Source: Streptomyces diastaticus subsp. diastaticus
Lineage (GTDB): Bacteria; Actinomycetota; Actinomycetes; Streptomycetales; Streptomycetaceae
Length of the DNA stretch: 64,000 bases
Direction: 5' to 3'
NCBI RefSeq assembly: GCF_011170125.1
Contig: NZ_BLLN01000003.1
Coordinates: forward strand, 992,001-1,056,000
The position numbers were made by a program, and so were the translations under genes. The notes under the pieces are model-generated. The model searched no databases. It saw nothing but the letters and a program-made list of their open reading frames with translations, and was not told where the DNA came from. The stretch's first letter is position 1. Each line of letters opens with the position of its first letter. Below, in pieces: positions 45,312-55,004 of the stretch.

Positions 45312-46556
45312 GTGGAAGAAAGCGGCGGCCAGAAGCGCCGGCCCGAAGGCGACGGCCGCCCGGGCGACCCCGCACCCGACAAGGCCGCCCCCGCCCGGCC
45401 CCGGGAACCGGGCGGGGGCCTGCTCATGGGCCGGTTCTTCGGCGTACCGATCTACGTCGCCCCGAGCTGGTTCGTGGTCGCCGCCCTCATCACCTGGGTG
45501 TTCGGCGGCCAGCTCGACCGGGTCCTGCCCGAGCTGGGCGGCGTCCGCTACCTCGTCTCGCTCTTCTTCGCCGTCGCCTTCTACGCCTCGGTCCTCGTCC
45601 ACGAGCTGGCCCACACCGTCGTCGCCCTGCGCCAGAAGCTGCCCGTACGCCGCATCCAGCTCCAGTTCTTCGGCGGTGTCTCCGAGATCGAGAAGGAGAG
45701 CGAGACCCCCGGCCGGGAGTTCCTCCTCGCCTTCGTCGGCCCGCTGCTCTCCCTCGCCCTCGGCGGCGCCTTCTACCTCGCCCTCGACCTGGTCGAGCCC
45801 GGCACCGTGCCCGGCGTCCTGGTCGCCGGGCTCACCATCTCCAACCTCCTGGTGGCCGTCTTCAACCTGCTGCCCGGCCTGCCCCTGGACGGCGGCCGGA
45901 TGCTGCGCGCCGTCGTCTGGAAGCTCACCGGCAGGCCCATGAGCGGCACCGTCGCCGCCGCCTGGGTCGGCCGCGCCCTCGCCGTCGCCGTCCTCATCGG
46001 CCTCCCGCTGCTCACCCACACCGGCACTCTCGGCGGCTCCGGCCAGGAGGCCGACGGCATGGACACGGTGATGGACGCCCTCCTCGCCGCCATCCTGGCC
46101 GCCATCATCTGGACCGGCGCCGGGAACAGCCTGCGCGTCGCCCGCCTGCGCGAACACCTGCCCGAGCTGCGGGCCCGCACCCTGACCCGCCGGGCCGTCC
46201 CCGTCGAGGAGGCCACCCCGCTCTCCGAGGCCCTGCGCCGGGCCAACGAGGCCGGGGCACGCGCCCTGGTCGTCGTCGACCCGCACGGCGACCCGGTCTC
46301 CCTGGTCCGCGAGGCCGCCATCGTCGGCGTCCCGGAGCACCGCAGGCCGTGGGTGGCGGTCGGCGGTCTCGCCCAGGAGATCACCGAGGGCATGCGCGTC
46401 CCGGCCGAGCTGGCCGGCGAGGAACTGCTGGAACTGCTCCGCGCCCACCCCGCCACCGAGTACCTGGTGGTCGAGGAGGACGGTGCGATCTACGGCGTGC
46501 TGGCCGCCTCCGACGTCGAGCGCGCCTTCGTCAAGGCGATGGCCCGGCCGAACTGA
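45312..46556 (+). CDS. Site-2 protease family (M50) membrane metalloprotease with C-terminal CBS region
   Basis: The 414-residue protein has a disordered N-terminal 35 residues, then six or so hydrophobic helices. The zinc motif HELAH is near residues 97-101 (VLVHELAHTVVAL) and the second site NLLPGLPLDGGRMLRA near 185-200, both diagnostic of intramembrane M50 proteases. The final 110 residues form a CBS-domain pair (VEEATPLSEALRRANEAGARALVVVDPHG). CBS domains often sense adenine nucleotides. The substrate is unknown. GGGAG precedes the GTG. The next gene is trmI, then the arc region. Confidence 0.92.
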   Translation: MEESGGQKRRPEGDGRPGDPAPDKAAPARPREPGGGLLMGRFFGVPIYVAPSWFVVAALITWVFGGQLDRVLPELGGVRYLVSLFFAVAFYASVLVHELAHTVVALRQKLPVRRIQLQFFGGVSEIEKESETPGREFLLAFVGPLLSLALGGAFYLALDLVEPGTVPGVLVAGLTISNLLVAVFNLLPGLPLDGGRMLRAVVWKLTGRPMSGTVAAAWVGRALAVAVLIGLPLLTHTGTLGGSGQEADGMDTVMDALLAAILAAIIWTGAGNSLRVARLREHLPELRARTLTRRAVPVEEATPLSEALRRANEAGARALVVVDPHGDPVSLVREAAIVGVPEHRRPWVAVGGLAQEITEGMRVPAELAGEELLELLRAHPATEYLVVEEDGAIYGVLAASDVERAFVKAMARPN

Positions 46557-46626
46557 GGGCCCCCGGGCGCCGTCCGGCCCGCCGGGCTTCGCGGGCCCGC
46601 GGTCCGGGGCCCCGCCCCGGGCCCGG

Positions 46627-46632
46627 TAGGCT
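46627..46632 (+). promoter_or_regulatory. -10 box of trmI, leaderless arrangement
   Basis: TAGGCT lies six bases before the ATG at 46639, with no ribosome site between. The identical hexamer occurs before mshC. Confidence 0.6.
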
Positions 46633-46638
46633 GGTCAC

Positions 46639-47547
46639 ATGTCCGAACCGACCGGTGCCGCCCGCCGTCGCGGGCCCTTCGAAGTCGGGGACCAGGTCCA
46701 GCTCACCGACCCCAAGGGACGCCACTACACCTTCACGCTCGAAGCAGGGAAGAACTTCCACACCCACAAGGGTTCCTTCCCCCACGACGAGCTGATCGGT
46801 GCTCCCGAGGGCAGCGTTGTCCGCACCACGGGAAACGTCGCCTACCTCGCTCTGCGCCCCCTGCTCCCCGACTACGTCCTGTCCATGCCCCGCGGCGCCG
46901 CCGTGGTCTACCCGAAGGACGCGGGCCAGATCCTCGCCTTCGCCGACATCTTCGCCGGCGCCCGCGTCGTCGAGGCCGGCGTCGGCTCCGGCTCCCTCAG
47001 CAGCTTCCTGCTGCGCGCCATCGGCGACCAGGGCATGCTCCACAGTTACGAGCGCCGCGCCGACTTCGCCGACATCGCCCGGCAGAACGTCGAGCGCTAC
47101 TTCGGCGGACCGCACCCCGCCTGGCAGCTCACCGTGGGCGACCTCCAGGACAACCTCTGCGACACCGACGTCGACCGGGTCATCCTCGACATGCTCGCCC
47201 CCTGGGAGTGCCTGGAGGCCGTCTCCAAGGCCCTGGTCCCCGGCGGCATCCTCTGCTGCTACGTGGCGACCACCACCCAGCTGGCGCGCACCGTCGAGTC
47301 CATCCGGGAGATCGGCTGCTTCAACGAGCCGACCGCCTGGGAGTCGATGATCCGCAACTGGCACATCGAGGGCCTGGCCGTCCGCCCGGACCACCGGATG
47401 ATCGGCCACACCGGCTTCCTCCTCACCGCCCGCCGCCTCGCCGACGGGGTCGAGCCCCCGATGCGCAGGCGCCGCCCCGCCAAGGGCGCCTACGGCGAGG
47501 ACTACTCCGGCCCCAACGCCGACGGAGGCACCCCCACCGCGCGCTGA
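46639..47547 (+). CDS. trmI: tRNA (adenine-58-N1)-methyltransferase
   Basis: The 302-residue protein methylates N1 of A58 in the tRNA T-loop with S-adenosylmethionine. An N-terminal beta domain (VGDQVQLTDPKGRHYTFTL, then HTHKGSFPHDELIG) precedes the Rossmann fold with VVEAGVGSGSLSSFLLRAIG near 110-125, a YERRADFADIARQNVE acidic loop and DMLAPWECLEAVSKAL near 183. The Gly/Arg-rich C-terminal tail is probably flexible. In actinobacteria this gene commonly sits upstream of the proteasome ATPase, as here. Confidence 0.94.
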   Translation: MSEPTGAARRRGPFEVGDQVQLTDPKGRHYTFTLEAGKNFHTHKGSFPHDELIGAPEGSVVRTTGNVAYLALRPLLPDYVLSMPRGAAVVYPKDAGQILAFADIFAGARVVEAGVGSGSLSSFLLRAIGDQGMLHSYERRADFADIARQNVERYFGGPHPAWQLTVGDLQDNLCDTDVDRVILDMLAPWECLEAVSKALVPGGILCCYVATTTQLARTVESIREIGCFNEPTAWESMIRNWHIEGLAVRPDHRMIGHTGFLLTARRLADGVEPPMRRRRPAKGAYGEDYSGPNADGGTPTAR

Positions 47548-47802
47548 CCCGCCGCCCCACCCGTACACCGCCGCCCGGTACGCACCCCGCGTACCGGGCG
47601 GCGGTGTCACGCGTACGGGTGAGGGCCGGGCCGTGCCCGGGACCGCCTCGCGCTCACCCGGACGGCCCCGCCCGACGACCCGACGCCGCGTCACTCCTAC
47701 GGCCCTGCCGCACCCGTGGTGACCCCGCCGTTCCCCGGGCGTGTGACGTGTGGCACCATGCCGACAACCCCACCGGCACAGCCCTCACGGGAGATCCTCC
47801 TA

Positions 47803-48408
47803 GTGCAGCACCCCGCCGTTCCGGAACTGGCCCATACGCGCGCCCGCCCCCTCCACTGGGTGGCCACGGCCGCCGCCGTCTCCGCCGTCGTCGCCCTGAC
47901 CGGCCTGCTCCAGCCCGGTCCGGCCACCGCGCAGCCCGCCGCCCAGGCCGCGCCCGCCGACCCCGGTCCCGCCAAGGAGCACCGCCCCGCGCCGCCGCCA
48001 GAGGCCCCCGGTACCGAGGGCGCCGAGTTCCCCCTCGACTGCGGCCCCGCCGACGCGGTGGTCCAGGACGAGGCAGAGGGTGACCTCGACGGCGACCACG
48101 CCCCCGAGACCGTCGCCGTGGTGCACTGCGACGCGGGGTCCGGCACCCCGCCGCGCGCCGTCTACGTCCTCACCGCGAGCCAGGACCCGAAGGGGCCGCC
48201 CCGGGTGGTCGCCACGCTCCTGGACCCGCTCGAACAGCGCGGCATAGAGTCCTTCGCCGTCCGCGACGGCGTGGTCCGCGCCACCCTGCTCGGCTACTCC
48301 TCGGTCGACATACCCCGCTGCTGCCCTGACACCCAGGAGGACGTCACCTGGCACTGGAGCGGCAAGGCCTTCCTGCGCTCCGACCCCGCCCGGTCCGCCG
48401 GCGCCTGA
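47803..48408 (+). CDS. Secreted hypothetical protein
   Basis: The 201-residue product has a signal peptide (basic HTRARPLHW, hydrophobic VATAAAVSAVVALTGLL, cleavage after ATA) and a Pro/Ala-rich spacer. The C-terminal domain carries four cysteines (LDCGPADAVV, VVHCDAG, PRCCPDTQEDVTWHWSG) that could form disulfides. The family is not recognised. GGGAG lies nine bases before the GTG at 47803; an upstream in-frame ATG at 47758 would hide the signal peptide and lacks a good ribosome site. A 15-bp hairpin follows. Confidence 0.75.
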   Translation: MQHPAVPELAHTRARPLHWVATAAAVSAVVALTGLLQPGPATAQPAAQAAPADPGPAKEHRPAPPPEAPGTEGAEFPLDCGPADAVVQDEAEGDLDGDHAPETVAVVHCDAGSGTPPRAVYVLTASQDPKGPPRVVATLLDPLEQRGIESFAVRDGVVRATLLGYSSVDIPRCCPDTQEDVTWHWSGKAFLRSDPARSAGA

Positions 48409-48423
48409 TCCCGCACACGCGAA

Positions 48424-48457
48424 GGGCCCGCCTCCACCGGCCGGTGGAGGCGGGCCC
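48424..48457. terminator. 15-bp hairpin between convergent genes
   Basis: Bases 48424-48438 pair perfectly with 48443-48457 around GGCC, between the secreted protein and ferredoxin genes. Confidence 0.85.
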
Positions 48458-48480
48458 GTTCAGGTACCGGTACCGGTGGG

Positions 48481-48789
48481 CTACGACGCCCCGGGCCCGT
48501 AGACCTCCACCCGGTCGCTCACCCGGCGGACGTGGATGCAGTCACCCGGACACTCCTTGGCCGAGTCGGCCACGTCGCGCAGCAGCGGCAGCGGCACCGG
48601 GGTGGTCGCCCCGGGCTGCTGGAGCAGTTCGTCGTCGGCGCTCTTCACGTACGCCAGGCCGTCGATGTCCAGTTCGAACACCTCGGGCGCGTACTGCACA
48701 CAGATGCCGTCACCGGTACAAAGGTCCTGGTCGATCCAGACCTCCAGCGCCTCGCCGCCGCCGGGCCCGGCCTCCTCCTGCACCGTCAT
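48481..48789 (-). CDS. Ferredoxin, 3Fe-4S/4Fe-4S single-cluster type
   Basis: The 102-residue protein has a cysteine pattern CTGDGIC (C-x5-C), then ECPGDCI near residue 80, with VQYAPEVFELDIDGLAYV between. It resembles the ferredoxins that feed electrons to cytochromes P450, though with one extra cysteine after the CP pair. No P450 is adjacent. The ATG at 48789 has AGGAG only two bases away; a GTG six bases inside is better spaced and is a real alternative. It is divergent from arc. Confidence 0.85.
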   Translation of the reverse strand: MTVQEEAGPGGGEALEVWIDQDLCTGDGICVQYAPEVFELDIDGLAYVKSADDELLQQPGATTPVPLPLLRDVADSAKECPGDCIHVRRVSDRVEVYGPGAS

Positions 48790-48999
48790 CTCTCCTGCCG
48801 TTTCCCGGCGCCGGACCCGTCCCGGTCGGGACAAGTCGGGATGGCGCCGACGGGTGTTGAACACCCCGACGATACAACCGGCGGCTTCCCCGGGCCCGAG
48901 GGTGGGTATGGCCTTGACGTGAGGGAGAGCGCAAGGGTGAAGATCGGACACGCCCCCGAGTCTTTGTGATCTAGGGGTTTCAACCGACACCCGCCCAGG

Positions 49000-49005
49000 T
49001 AGGGT
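49000..49005 (+). promoter_or_regulatory. Candidate -10 box of the arc gene
   Basis: TAGGGT lies 38 bp upstream of the arc GTG, with TTTCAA at about 16-bp spacing as a weak -35. The same TAGGGT hexamer precedes pup. Confidence 0.4.
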
Positions 49006-49043
49006 CTGGAAGCGTCCAGCTCCCCTTGGAGGAGGTGAGGACC

Positions 49044-50810
49044 GTGGCAGCCCACGACGACGACACCAACCGCGGCATCCGCCCGGGACGCGGGTCCGAA
49101 GACCCGGCCGGGCAGATCGCCTATCTCGAGCAGGAAATCGCCGTCCTGCGCCGCAAGCTCGCCGACTCTCCGCGCCATACGAGGATTCTCGAAGAGCGGA
49201 TCGTCGAGCTGCAGACCAATCTGGCCGGCGTGTCCGCGCAGAACGAGCGGCTCTCCGGCACCCTCCGCGAGGCCCGCGACCAGATCGTGGCCCTCAAGGA
49301 AGAAGTCGACCGGCTCGCGCAGCCGCCGGCCGGCTTCGGTGTCTTCCTCACGGCGAATGAGGACGGCACCGTCGACATCTTCACCGGCGGCCGCAAGCTC
49401 CGGGTCAACGTCAGCCCCGGCGTGGAACCCGAAGAGTTGCGGCGCGGCCAGGAGGTGATGCTCAACGAGGCGCTCAACGTGGTCGAGGCCATGACCTTCG
49501 AGCGCGTCGGCGAGATCGTCACCCTCAAGGAGATCCTGGAGGACGGCGACCGCGCCCTGGTCCTCGGCCACACCGACGAGGAGCGCGTGGTCCGGCTCGC
49601 CGAACCGCTCGTGGGCGTCACCATCCGCCCGGGCGACGCCCTCCTGCTCGAACCCCGCTCGGGGTACGTGTACGAGGTCATCCCCAAGAGCGAGGTCGAG
49701 GAGCTGGTCCTCGAAGAGGTGCCGGACATCGACTACACCCGGATCGGTGGTCTCGGCGGCCAGATCGAGACGATCCAGGACGCGGTCGAGCTCCCCTACC
49801 TCTACCCGGACCTCTTCAAGGAGCACGAGCTGCGCCCGCCCAAGGGCGTCCTGCTCTACGGCCCGCCCGGCTGCGGCAAGACGCTCATCGCCAAGGCCGT
49901 GGCCAACTCCCTCGCCAAGAAGGTGGCGGAGGCGACCGGGCAGCCCGCGGGGAAGAGCTTCTTCCTCAACATCAAGGGCCCCGAGCTCCTCAACAAGTAC
50001 GTCGGTGAGACCGAGCGGCACATCCGCCTGGTCTTCCAGCGGGCCCGTGAGAAGGCCAGCGAGGGCACGCCCGTCATCGTCTTCTTCGACGAGATGGAAT
50101 CGCTCTTCCGCACCCGCGGCTCCGGCGTCAGCTCCGATGTCGAGAACACCATCGTCCCCCAGCTCCTCGCCGAGATCGACGGCGTCGAGGGCCTGGAGAA
50201 CGTCATCGTCATCGGCGCCTCCAACCGCGAGGACATGATCGACCCGGCGATCCTGCGCCCCGGCCGTCTCGATGTGAAGATCAAGATCGAGCGTCCGGAC
50301 GCCGAGGCCGCCAAGGACATCTTCGCCAAGTACCTCCGCTCCAGCCTGCCGCTGCACACCGACGACCTCGCCGAGCACGGCGGCGACCGGGAAGCCACCG
50401 TCCACGGGATGATCCAGACCGTGGTCGAGCAGATGTACGCCGAGTCCGAGGAGAACCGCTTCCTCGAGGTGACGTACGCCAACGGCGACAAGGAAGTCCT
50501 GTACTTCAAGGACTTCAACTCCGGCGCCATGATCGAGAACATCGTCGGCCGTGCCAAGAAGATGGCGATCAAGGAGTTCCTGGAGCAGCAGCAGAAGGGC
50601 CTTCGCGTCTCCCACCTCATCCAGGCCTGCGTGGACGAGTTCAAGGAGAACGAGGACCTGCCGAACACCACCAACCCGGACGACTGGGCCCGCATCTCCG
50701 GCAAGAAGGGCGAGCGGATCGTCTACATCCGCACGCTCGTCACCGGCAAGCAGGGCGCGGACACCGGGCGCTCCATCGACACGGTGGCCAACACCGGGCA
50801 GTACCTGTAA
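49044..50810 (+). CDS. arc: Proteasome-associated AAA+ ATPase (ARC/Mpa)
   Basis: The hexameric ATPase recognises Pup-tagged proteins, unfolds them and threads them into the 20S proteasome. The 588-residue protein has an N-terminal coiled coil (about 20-75) that binds Pup, then two OB-fold segments ([20 protein letters not shown] onwards). The AAA module has Walker A GPPGCGKT near residue 273, Walker [10 protein letters not shown] near 348 and [22 protein letters not shown]. The C-terminus is GQYL, the docking motif for the proteasome. A GGAGGAGG ribosome site eight bases away selects the GTG at 49044. Confidence 0.97.
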   Translation: MAAHDDDTNRGIRPGRGSEDPAGQIAYLEQEIAVLRRKLADSPRHTRILEERIVELQTNLAGVSAQNERLSGTLREARDQIVALKEEVDRLAQPPAGFGVFLTANEDGTVDIFTGGRKLRVNVSPGVEPEELRRGQEVMLNEALNVVEAMTFERVGEIVTLKEILEDGDRALVLGHTDEERVVRLAEPLVGVTIRPGDALLLEPRSGYVYEVIPKSEVEELVLEEVPDIDYTRIGGLGGQIETIQDAVELPYLYPDLFKEHELRPPKGVLLYGPPGCGKTLIAKAVANSLAKKVAEATGQPAGKSFFLNIKGPELLNKYVGETERHIRLVFQRAREKASEGTPVIVFFDEMESLFRTRGSGVSSDVENTIVPQLLAEIDGVEGLENVIVIGASNREDMIDPAILRPGRLDVKIKIERPDAEAAKDIFAKYLRSSLPLHTDDLAEHGGDREATVHGMIQTVVEQMYAESEENRFLEVTYANGDKEVLYFKDFNSGAMIENIVGRAKKMAIKEFLEQQQKGLRVSHLIQACVDEFKENEDLPNTTNPDDWARISGKKGERIVYIRTLVTGKQGADTGRSIDTVANTGQYL

Positions 50811-50830
50811 AGGCTCCCCGAGCACCACGG

Positions 50831-50868
50831 GCCGGCTGCGGACGTCCATCCGGGCGTCCGCAGCCGGC
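50831..50868 (+). terminator. 14-bp hairpin after arc
   Basis: GCCGGCTGCGGACG (50831-50844) pairs perfectly with 50855-50868 around a 10-base loop and is followed by tgctttcc. It separates arc from dop. Confidence 0.8.
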
Positions 50869-51063
50869 TGCTTTCCCCGCCGCCCCGGCGGCACACCCCG
50901 AGCAAACCCCGCAATCACTCCCCACCAGCGCAAAGGCGTTCTAGGCTCGTCGGTACCACCGAGGTCGCGCGGCGCGGGGACGGCACCGCACGCGCACCCG
51001 CGAGTACCCGCGGAACTTGAGCGCCGTCCCCGCCGGGGGGCGCCGCAGGGCAAGGAGGGCCGC

Positions 51064-52575
51064 ATGACCGTACGGCGAGTAATGGGCATCGAGACGGAGT
51101 ACGGGATCTCCGTCCCCGGCCATCCCAACGCCAATGCCATGCTCACCTCGTCCCAGATCGTCAACGCCTACGCGGCGGCGATGCACCGGGCGCGCCGCGC
51201 CCGCTGGGACTTCGAGGAGGAGAACCCGCTGCGTGACGCGCGAGGCTTCGACCTCGCCCGGGACAACGCCGACGCGAGCCAGCTCACCGACGAGGACATC
51301 GGCCTGGCCAACGTCATCCTCACCAACGGCGCACGGCTCTACGTCGACCACGCGCACCCCGAGTACAGCTCGCCCGAGCTGACCAACCCGCTGGACGCCG
51401 TCCTGTGGGACAAGGCGGGGGAGCGCATCATGGCGGAGGCCGCCGAGCGCGCCGCCGCCCTGCCGGGCGCCCAGCCGATCCACCTGTACAAGAACAACAC
51501 CGACAACAAGGGCGCCTCGTACGGCACGCACGAGAACTACCTGATGAGGCGGGACACCCCGTTCGCGGACATCGTGCGTCACCTGACGCCGTTCTTCGTC
51601 TCCCGCCAGGTCGTCACCGGCGCCGGCCGCGTCGGCCTCGGCCAGGACGGTTCCGACCACGGCTTCCAGCTCAGCCAGCGCGCCGACTACTTCGAGGTCG
51701 AGGTCGGCCTGGAGACGACACTCAAGCGGCCCATCGTCAACACCCGTGACGAGCCGCACGCCGACGCCGAGCGCTGGCGCCGCCTCCATGTGATCATCGG
51801 CGACGCCAACCTCTCGGAGATCTCCACCTACCTCAAGCTCGGCACCACCGCTCTGGTGCTGTCGATGATCGAGGACGGCTTCATCGCCGTGGACCTCGCC
51901 GTCGACCAGCCGGTCCGCACCCTGCACAAGGTCTCCCACGATCCGGGCCTCAAGCAGCTCATCACCCTGCGCAGCGGCCGCACCCTCACCGCCGTCCAGC
52001 TCCAGATGGAGTACTACGAGCTGGCCCGCAAGTACGTCGAGGAGCGGTACGGCGCCGACGCCGACGAGCAGACCCGGGACGTGCTGGCCCGCTGGGAGGA
52101 CGTGCTGGGCAAACTGGAGAGCGACCCGATGAGCCTCGCCGACCAGCTCGACTGGGTGGCGAAGCGCCAGCTCATGGAGGGGTACCGGCGCCGCGACCAG
52201 CTCAGCTGGGACGCCCCGAGGCTCCACCTCGTCGACCTCCAGTACGCGGACGTACGCCCCGACAAGGGCCTCTACAACCGCCTGGTCGCGCGGGGGCGGA
52301 TGCAGCGGCTGCTGAACGAGGCCGATGTCACCGGGGCGCGGATCAAGCCCCCGGAGGACACCCGGGCCTACTTCCGCGGACGCTGCCTGGAGCAGTACGC
52401 CGACGACGTGGCGGCGGCCTCCTGGGACTCGGTCATCTTCGACCTGCCGGGACGCGATTCGCTCCAGCGGGTGCCCACCCTGGAGCCGCTGCGCGGCACC
52501 CGGGAGCACGTCGGCCCGCTCCTGGACCGGTGCCGTACGGCACAGGAATTGGTTCAGGCCCTCTCGGGCGGCTGA
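51064..52575 (+). CDS. dop: Pup deamidase/depupylase
   Basis: Dop is a glutamine-synthetase-fold enzyme that removes Pup from substrates and, where needed, deamidates a C-terminal Gln. The 503-residue protein begins [14 protein letters not shown] (catalytic Glu region). It has the Dop-specific loop around residues 55-80 ([20 protein letters not shown]), then [37 protein letters not shown] and [19 protein letters not shown]. Its paralogue PafA lies 5 kb downstream. AAGGAGGG precedes the ATG. Pup here ends in Glu, so only the depupylating activity appears necessary. Confidence 0.96.
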   Translation: MTVRRVMGIETEYGISVPGHPNANAMLTSSQIVNAYAAAMHRARRARWDFEEENPLRDARGFDLARDNADASQLTDEDIGLANVILTNGARLYVDHAHPEYSSPELTNPLDAVLWDKAGERIMAEAAERAAALPGAQPIHLYKNNTDNKGASYGTHENYLMRRDTPFADIVRHLTPFFVSRQVVTGAGRVGLGQDGSDHGFQLSQRADYFEVEVGLETTLKRPIVNTRDEPHADAERWRRLHVIIGDANLSEISTYLKLGTTALVLSMIEDGFIAVDLAVDQPVRTLHKVSHDPGLKQLITLRSGRTLTAVQLQMEYYELARKYVEERYGADADEQTRDVLARWEDVLGKLESDPMSLADQLDWVAKRQLMEGYRRRDQLSWDAPRLHLVDLQYADVRPDKGLYNRLVARGRMQRLLNEADVTGARIKPPEDTRAYFRGRCLEQYADDVAAASWDSVIFDLPGRDSLQRVPTLEPLRGTREHVGPLLDRCRTAQELVQALSGG

Positions 52576-52664
52576 AACCGGTGCTGACCGGGCATGATCC
52601 ACCCGAGACCTCACGGTCCCGGGCCGGCCGGCCTTGAGGACGAGCCGGATCGAGGCCCGACTTG

Positions 52665-52695
52665 TAGGGTCTGATCAAGTACATCGAGTACATCG
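52665..52695 (+). promoter_or_regulatory. pup -10 box and tandem 9-bp direct repeat
   Basis: TAGGGT (52665-52670) is a plausible -10 box. Eight bases after it AGTACATCG occurs twice head to tail (52678-52686, 52687-52695), which would sit at the very start of the pup message. Confidence 0.45.
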
Positions 52696-52717
52696 AACCG
52701 AGCGGGGTGAGGTACGG

Positions 52718-52936
52718 ATGGCGGCCAAGGACAGCGACGGCGGACAGCAGAAGGCGAACCGCCCGACGGAATCGACCGAGGAGCACACCGAGGACGCACA
52801 GGTCTCGGAGGAGCTCAAGGAGCGCCAGGAGGCGCTGAGCGACGACGTGGACTCCGTCCTCGACGAGATCGACGACGTCCTGGAGGAGAACGCCGAGGAC
52901 TTCGTCCGCGGATTCGTGCAGAAGGGTGGCGAGTAG
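52718..52936 (+). CDS. pup: Prokaryotic ubiquitin-like protein Pup
   Basis: The 72-residue, highly acidic, intrinsically disordered protein is the degradation tag attached to lysines by PafA. It shows the conserved C-terminal half (DDVDSVLDEIDDVLEENAEDF, then FVQKGGE). The last residue is Glu rather than Gln, so it is ready for ligation without deamidation. GTGAGG precedes the ATG. The gene sits between dop and prcB on the same strand, as expected. A hairpin follows about 48 bp downstream. Confidence 0.97.
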   Translation: MAAKDSDGGQQKANRPTESTEEHTEDAQVSEELKERQEALSDDVDSVLDEIDDVLEENAEDFVRGFVQKGGE

Positions 52937-53218
52937 CCGCCCCGGGGGAGTCCGACATCCCCTGGGCTCCGGCCCACCGGCGCGCGGGCGGCGTCCTGGA
53001 CGCCGCCCGCTGCTGGTCAACGCCCTGGCCACGGCCGGGCACGGTGTGCGGGCGGGCGGCTCACACGAGGCGTCCGTCTTCTCCCGTATCCCAGGTGGAT
53101 CACCGCCCCCGGGCGGGTAGGGTCCCTGGCGTAACGTGCTTCACCTGCTATCCGGCCACCGCACGTCGGGCACTTCCCGGCGCTCGGGTCAGGCCGCCGC
53201 CTATCCGGAAGGAAACGT
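52937..53218 (+). terminator. pup-prcB gap (282 bp) with a 12-bp hairpin at 52984-53010
   Basis: GCGGGCGGCGTC (52984-52995) pairs perfectly with 52999-53010 around a 3-base loop and probably terminates pup. The rest has no convincing gene; a minus-strand frame with one CPTCGG motif is too short and unlike any family I know. TAGGGT at 53118-53123 could be a -10 box for prcB. A GGAAGGAAA ribosome site ends the gap. Confidence 0.6.
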
Positions 53219-54064
53219 GTGGAAGCCATCACTCGTAGCACCGGGCGTCTGCCGGCTGCCTTCCTGACGCCCGGGTCCTCGTCGTTCGTGGACTTCCTGT
53301 CGGAGCATCAGCCCGAGATGCTGCCGGGCAACCGCCGGCTCCCGCCCGTGCAGGGCGCGGTGCAGGCCCCGCACGGCACCACCATCGTGGCGAGCACCTT
53401 CCCCGGCGGGGTCGTCCTCGCCGGCGACCGGCGCGCCACCATGGGGAACGTCATCGCCCAGCGCGACATCGAGAAGGTCTTCCCGGCCGACGAGCACTCG
53501 GCCGTGGGCATCGCCGGGACCGCCGGTCTCGCGGTGGAGATGGTCAAGCTCTTCCAGCTGGAGCTGGAGCACTTCGAGAAGGTGGAAGGCGCTCAGCTCT
53601 CCCTGGAGGGCAAGGCCAACCGCCTCTCCACGATGATCCGCTCCAACCTCGGCATGGCCATGCAGGGGCTCGCGGTCGTCCCTCTCTTCGTCGGGTTCGA
53701 CGTGGACCGCGAGCGCGGCCGCATCTTCTCCTACGACGTCACCGGCGGCCGCTCGGAGGAGCACGGCTTCGCGGCGACGGGCTCCGGCTCGACCTTCGCC
53801 CGCGGCTCCATGAAGAAGCTCTACCGGGACGACCTGACGGAGGAACAGGCCACCACACTCGTGGTCCAGGCGCTCTACGACGCGGCGGACGACGACTCGG
53901 CGACCGGCGGCCCGGACGTCGCCCGGCGGATCTACCCGATCGTCACCGTGATCACGGACGACGGCTTCCGGCGGCTGACGGAGGAGCAGACCTCCGACAT
54001 CGCGCGGGCGGTGCTGGACCGGCGCATGGAGCAGCCCGACGGGCCCCGTGCGTCACTGCTGTAG
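53219..54064 (+). CDS. prcB: 20S proteasome beta subunit (catalytic)
   Basis: The 281-residue precursor has a 53-residue propeptide ending HG, followed by the catalytic Thr54 ([25 protein letters not shown]). The Asp/Lys catalytic partners lie in GDRRATMG and [10 protein letters not shown], and [11 protein letters not shown] contributes Ser. Autocleavage frees the N-terminal threonine during assembly of two heptameric inner rings. The GTG follows GGAAGGAAA. prcA starts 58 bp downstream and is surely cotranscribed. Confidence 0.97.
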   Translation: MEAITRSTGRLPAAFLTPGSSSFVDFLSEHQPEMLPGNRRLPPVQGAVQAPHGTTIVASTFPGGVVLAGDRRATMGNVIAQRDIEKVFPADEHSAVGIAGTAGLAVEMVKLFQLELEHFEKVEGAQLSLEGKANRLSTMIRSNLGMAMQGLAVVPLFVGFDVDRERGRIFSYDVTGGRSEEHGFAATGSGSTFARGSMKKLYRDDLTEEQATTLVVQALYDAADDDSATGGPDVARRIYPIVTVITDDGFRRLTEEQTSDIARAVLDRRMEQPDGPRASLL

Positions 54065-54122
54065 GCCGCGGCCCGTGCCGCCTGGATTGTTTGGGTCACC
54101 GACAGAAAGGGACGGATAGCCG

Positions 54123-54932
54123 GTGTCGACGCCGTTCTATGTCTCACCACAGCAGGCCATGGCCGACCGGGCGGAATACGCCCGCAAAGGCATCGCCCGC
54201 GGACGGAGCCTCGTGGTGCTCCAGTACACCGACGGCATCGTGTTCGTCGGTGAGAATCCGTCCCGCGCACTGCACAAGTTCAGCGAGATCTACGACCGGA
54301 TCGGATTCGCCGCCGCCGGTAAGTACAACGAATACGAGAATCTGCGGATCGGGGGCGTGCGCTATGCCGATCTGCGCGGATACACCTACGACCGCGACGA
54401 CGTGACGGCGCGTGGCCTGGCCAATGTGTACGCCCAGACCCTCGGCACCATCTTCTCCAGCAACGGCGAGAAGCCGTACGAGGTGGAGCTGGTCGTCGCC
54501 GAGGTCGGCGAGGACGCCTCGGGCGACCAGATCTACCGCCTGCCGCACGACGGCTCGATCGTCGACGAACACGGCTCGGTCGCGGTCGGCGGCAACGCCG
54601 AGCAGATCAGCGCCTACCTGGACCAGCGCCACGAGGACGCGATGACGCTCGCCCAGGCGCTGCGTCTGGCGGTCGGCGCCCTCTCCCGCGACACCAACGG
54701 CAGCGAGCGCGAGATCCCCGCCGAGCGGCTGGAGGTCGCGGTGCTCGACCGCACCAGGCCGCAGCGGCGCAAGTTCAAGCGTGTCGCCGGCACCCGGCTC
54801 GCCCGGCTCCTGGAAGAGGGCGCGGGCGGGACGGCGGCCGCCTCCTCTTCGGCGGCCGAGGAGGACGAGGAGCTGGACCTGCCCGACCTGCCGGGCGACG
54901 ACGGCCCCTCGGGCTCCGGCTCGCAGAGCTGA
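54123..54932 (+). CDS. prcA: 20S proteasome alpha subunit
   Basis: The 269-residue subunit forms the outer heptameric rings that gate the chamber and bind Arc. The N-terminal gate sequence [28 protein letters not shown] is typical. It lacks a catalytic N-terminal threonine. The core ends with [18 protein letters not shown]. The last 45 residues are an acidic Ser/Ala-rich tail ([18 protein letters not shown]), probably disordered. GTG start with AAGGGA upstream. Two consecutive hairpins follow. Confidence 0.97.
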   Translation: MSTPFYVSPQQAMADRAEYARKGIARGRSLVVLQYTDGIVFVGENPSRALHKFSEIYDRIGFAAAGKYNEYENLRIGGVRYADLRGYTYDRDDVTARGLANVYAQTLGTIFSSNGEKPYEVELVVAEVGEDASGDQIYRLPHDGSIVDEHGSVAVGGNAEQISAYLDQRHEDAMTLAQALRLAVGALSRDTNGSEREIPAERLEVAVLDRTRPQRRKFKRVAGTRLARLLEEGAGGTAAASSSAAEEDEELDLPDLPGDDGPSGSGSQS

Positions 54933-55004
54933 CCGGTTCCGGCCGCTTCGGCCGGAACCGGCGCGGTGCCCCGCACCGCCCCACCGGCGCGGTGCGGGGC
55001 ACCG
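54933..55004. terminator. Double hairpin terminator between prcA and the LacI gene
   Basis: A 12-bp stem (54933-54944 with 54950-54961) begins immediately after the prcA stop. A second, 16-bp stem (54964-54979 with 54989-55004) ends exactly at the convergent lacI-type stop. Both are perfect. Confidence 0.85.

Noticed and set aside
53017..53241. 74-residue minus-strand frame with a CPTCGG motif between pup and prcB
   Set aside because: It overlaps the prcB start and ribosome site, has only one CxxC, and matches no family known to me.
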